Below are positions 6,101-7,025 of a DNA stretch of 7,025 bases, one piece after another (position 1 is the first letter of the stretch; every line of letters begins with the position of its first letter). This stretch comes from an uncultured Dorea sp. Its GTDB lineage: Bacteria > Bacillota > Clostridia > Lachnospirales > Lachnospiraceae. The stretch is taken from the NCBI GenBank assembly GCA_948844705.1, contig CAQNVT010000067.1, forward strand, positions 1 to 7,025, written 5' to 3'. The translations under genes and the position numbers were made by a program. The notes under the pieces were generated by a model. It searched no databases. It saw only the letters and a list, made by a program, of their open reading frames with translations, and had not been told where the DNA came from.

Positions 6101-7025
6101 ACAGCAGGTGAGGAAGAAATACCGTCTCCTGCCTTTCCTCTTCAAGCTTAAGCTTCCGCTCTTTTAAAATCTGCTGGATACTTCCCAGGATCTGATCCCT
6201 GGCCTGCTCGTCTGATATATTTCCTATTACATTAATCTGACGGATACGCAGATGCGGATACCAGCGCATATAGTCAAATTCTTTCCTGTATTTTCGGTTA
6301 TGAATATGTATGACCTGTACATCATGGTAGCTCTGGAAAAATGTAATCTGAGCCATAAGATACTTAAGCTGTTCATGAACATTCTCCCTGCTTCCTACAA
6401 GTCCCAGATGTGACCGCTTAAGATCTGCCGTTACCGGAACCCCTTCTATCTTTCCGAATTCCTTTACAAGCTCTTCCGCCTCCTCGGCGAGCTCGTCCTT
6501 CTTCATCTCAAGCTCTTTTCCTCCAAACGACACCTCTATCTTTGATCTTCCCTCATAATAGCCCAGGTTTACCGTCAGAAAATCATCCTCCAGCGCGCTC
6601 CTCTCATAGATTCTGCTGCTGTACTGTTCTATCATCTCTGCAATCGCCGGCAGTGCAGGGCTCTGATATTCCATCGCTTTCTTTTCTTCTGCACGTTCTC
6701 TTCGAATCCTTTTTCTGCTCCTTAAGAGATAATCCTTATACAGCCTCTCTCTCTTTTCATTTTCTGCCTTCCGTTCCTTCCGGTCTGAAAAAAATTTCTG
6801 AACAGAAAATATAAGGGTTATCAGCGTCATTCCCGCGCTCATAAATACATAAGGCCCGCGTTTCATAAGAACGCCCATACCGATCGTAAGCGCCATCATA
6901 CACAGCGGCGGTACAATAAGCTGTACCAGCCCGCCTTTATCCATCTCCTTTTTCTGAGGCGGCGCTTCGATCTGGATCTTTTTATCCTCGATATTAGATA
7001 GTTTCAGGAGCACATCCGACAGAAA
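3162..7025 (-). CDS. essC: EssC, FtsK/SpoIIIE-type ATPase of type VIIb secretion (5' end outside window)
   Basis: EssC is the membrane motor that recognises substrates and powers T7SSb export. Counting from the first visible codon at 7025, two membrane segments lie at about 33-54 and 58-75, followed by a basic cytoplasmic helix and a linker domain. ATPase domain 1 has a perfect Walker A, GTTGSGKS (470-477), and Walker B [12 protein letters not shown] (574-585). It also carries [14 protein letters not shown] and [21 protein letters not shown], both nearly identical to S. aureus EssC as I recall it. Domain 2 has ASGGYGKS (GGYGKS at 811-816) and LAIDNYDAV. Domain 3 is degenerate: GGSETGRT (1091-1098) has Arg for the Walker lysine, and [11 protein letters not shown] (1181-1191) lacks the usual acidic pair. 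The reading frame stays open to 7025, and the GTG at 7013 has no ribosome binding site. Full-length EssC carries about 200 residues of FHA-type domains before the membrane spans, so the true start is upstream. The stop is a TAG, 15 bases before the next gene. Confidence 0.96.
   Translation of the reverse strand, partial: [1287 protein letters not shown]
6802..6932 (-). other. Paired transmembrane segments of EssC
   Basis: The encoded stretch [20 protein letters not shown], then a short KRGPY loop, then a second hydrophobic run ending [10 protein letters not shown], is the two-helix anchor typical of EssC/EccC. It is followed immediately by strongly basic sequence ([18 protein letters not shown]), consistent with the cytoplasmic side. 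The spans line up with the S. aureus EssC segment that begins IIPPLVMIALTVV, which supports the view that the FHA-type region lies just upstream and off the window. Confidence 0.85.

Noticed and set aside
5631..6167. Open frame of 178 codons on the plus strand
   Set aside because: It is antisense to the well-conserved EssC domain 1 region and upstream linker, and its product resembles nothing I know. The other plus-strand frames in 3015-6814 fail for the same reason.
7011..7013. GTG at 7013 as the true start of essC
   Set aside because: No ribosome binding site precedes it, the frame is open to the window edge, and EssC normally has FHA-type domains before the membrane spans. The nearby ATG at 7015 is in another frame and stops after three codons.

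Overview
The window looks like the effector end of a type VIIb secretion system (T7SSb, the Esx/Yuk system of Firmicutes). All five recognisable genes lie on the minus strand, head to tail with gaps of 9 to 16 bases, so they read as one operon running from position 7025 down to position 1. Both ends are cut: the first gene lacks its 5' end and the last lacks its 3' end. The organism is probably a clostridial Firmicute, perhaps Lachnospiraceae. The reasons are strong AGGAGG ribosome binding sites, frequent ATA isoleucine codons, a single-protein EssC with three ATPase domains, and medium GC with sharp local swings. The genus is a guess.

Layout, in transcription order: (1) 7025-3162, essC, the membrane-bound FtsK/SpoIIIE-type motor ATPase, with 1287 residues visible and the N-terminal FHA-type region missing. 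(2) 3146-2745, a 133-residue helical protein resembling the YwqH/DUF5082 group. (3) 2728-2441, a 95-residue helical-hairpin protein of WXG100-like size. (4) 2431-2123, a 102-residue helical-hairpin protein resembling the YwqI/DUF5344 group. (5) 2107 to beyond position 1, the first 702 residues of a giant Rhs/YD-repeat protein. It consists of a helical T7-type N-terminal domain of about 170 residues, an Rhs entry domain (DUF6531-like), and about 17 YD repeats that continue out of the window.

Inferred working model: the three small helical proteins act as partners or targeting factors for the Rhs effector's N-terminal domain. The complex is recognised by EssC, whose C-terminal ATPase module is known in Staphylococcus aureus to vary together with the effector genes just downstream. 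The Rhs shell would carry a C-terminal toxin, and an immunity gene should follow it; both would lie left of position 1. Nothing in the window identifies the toxin activity.

The most interesting points are a secretion motor next to an Rhs-shell effector that has no Sec signal, three non-canonical partner proteins instead of a plain EsxA, the same-frame junction (one TAG plus five codons) between the 102-residue protein and the effector, and the abrupt GC change between the small genes and the effector. No RNA gene, insertion sequence, CRISPR array, terminator or internal promoter was seen, and there is no gene-free stretch longer than 16 bases.
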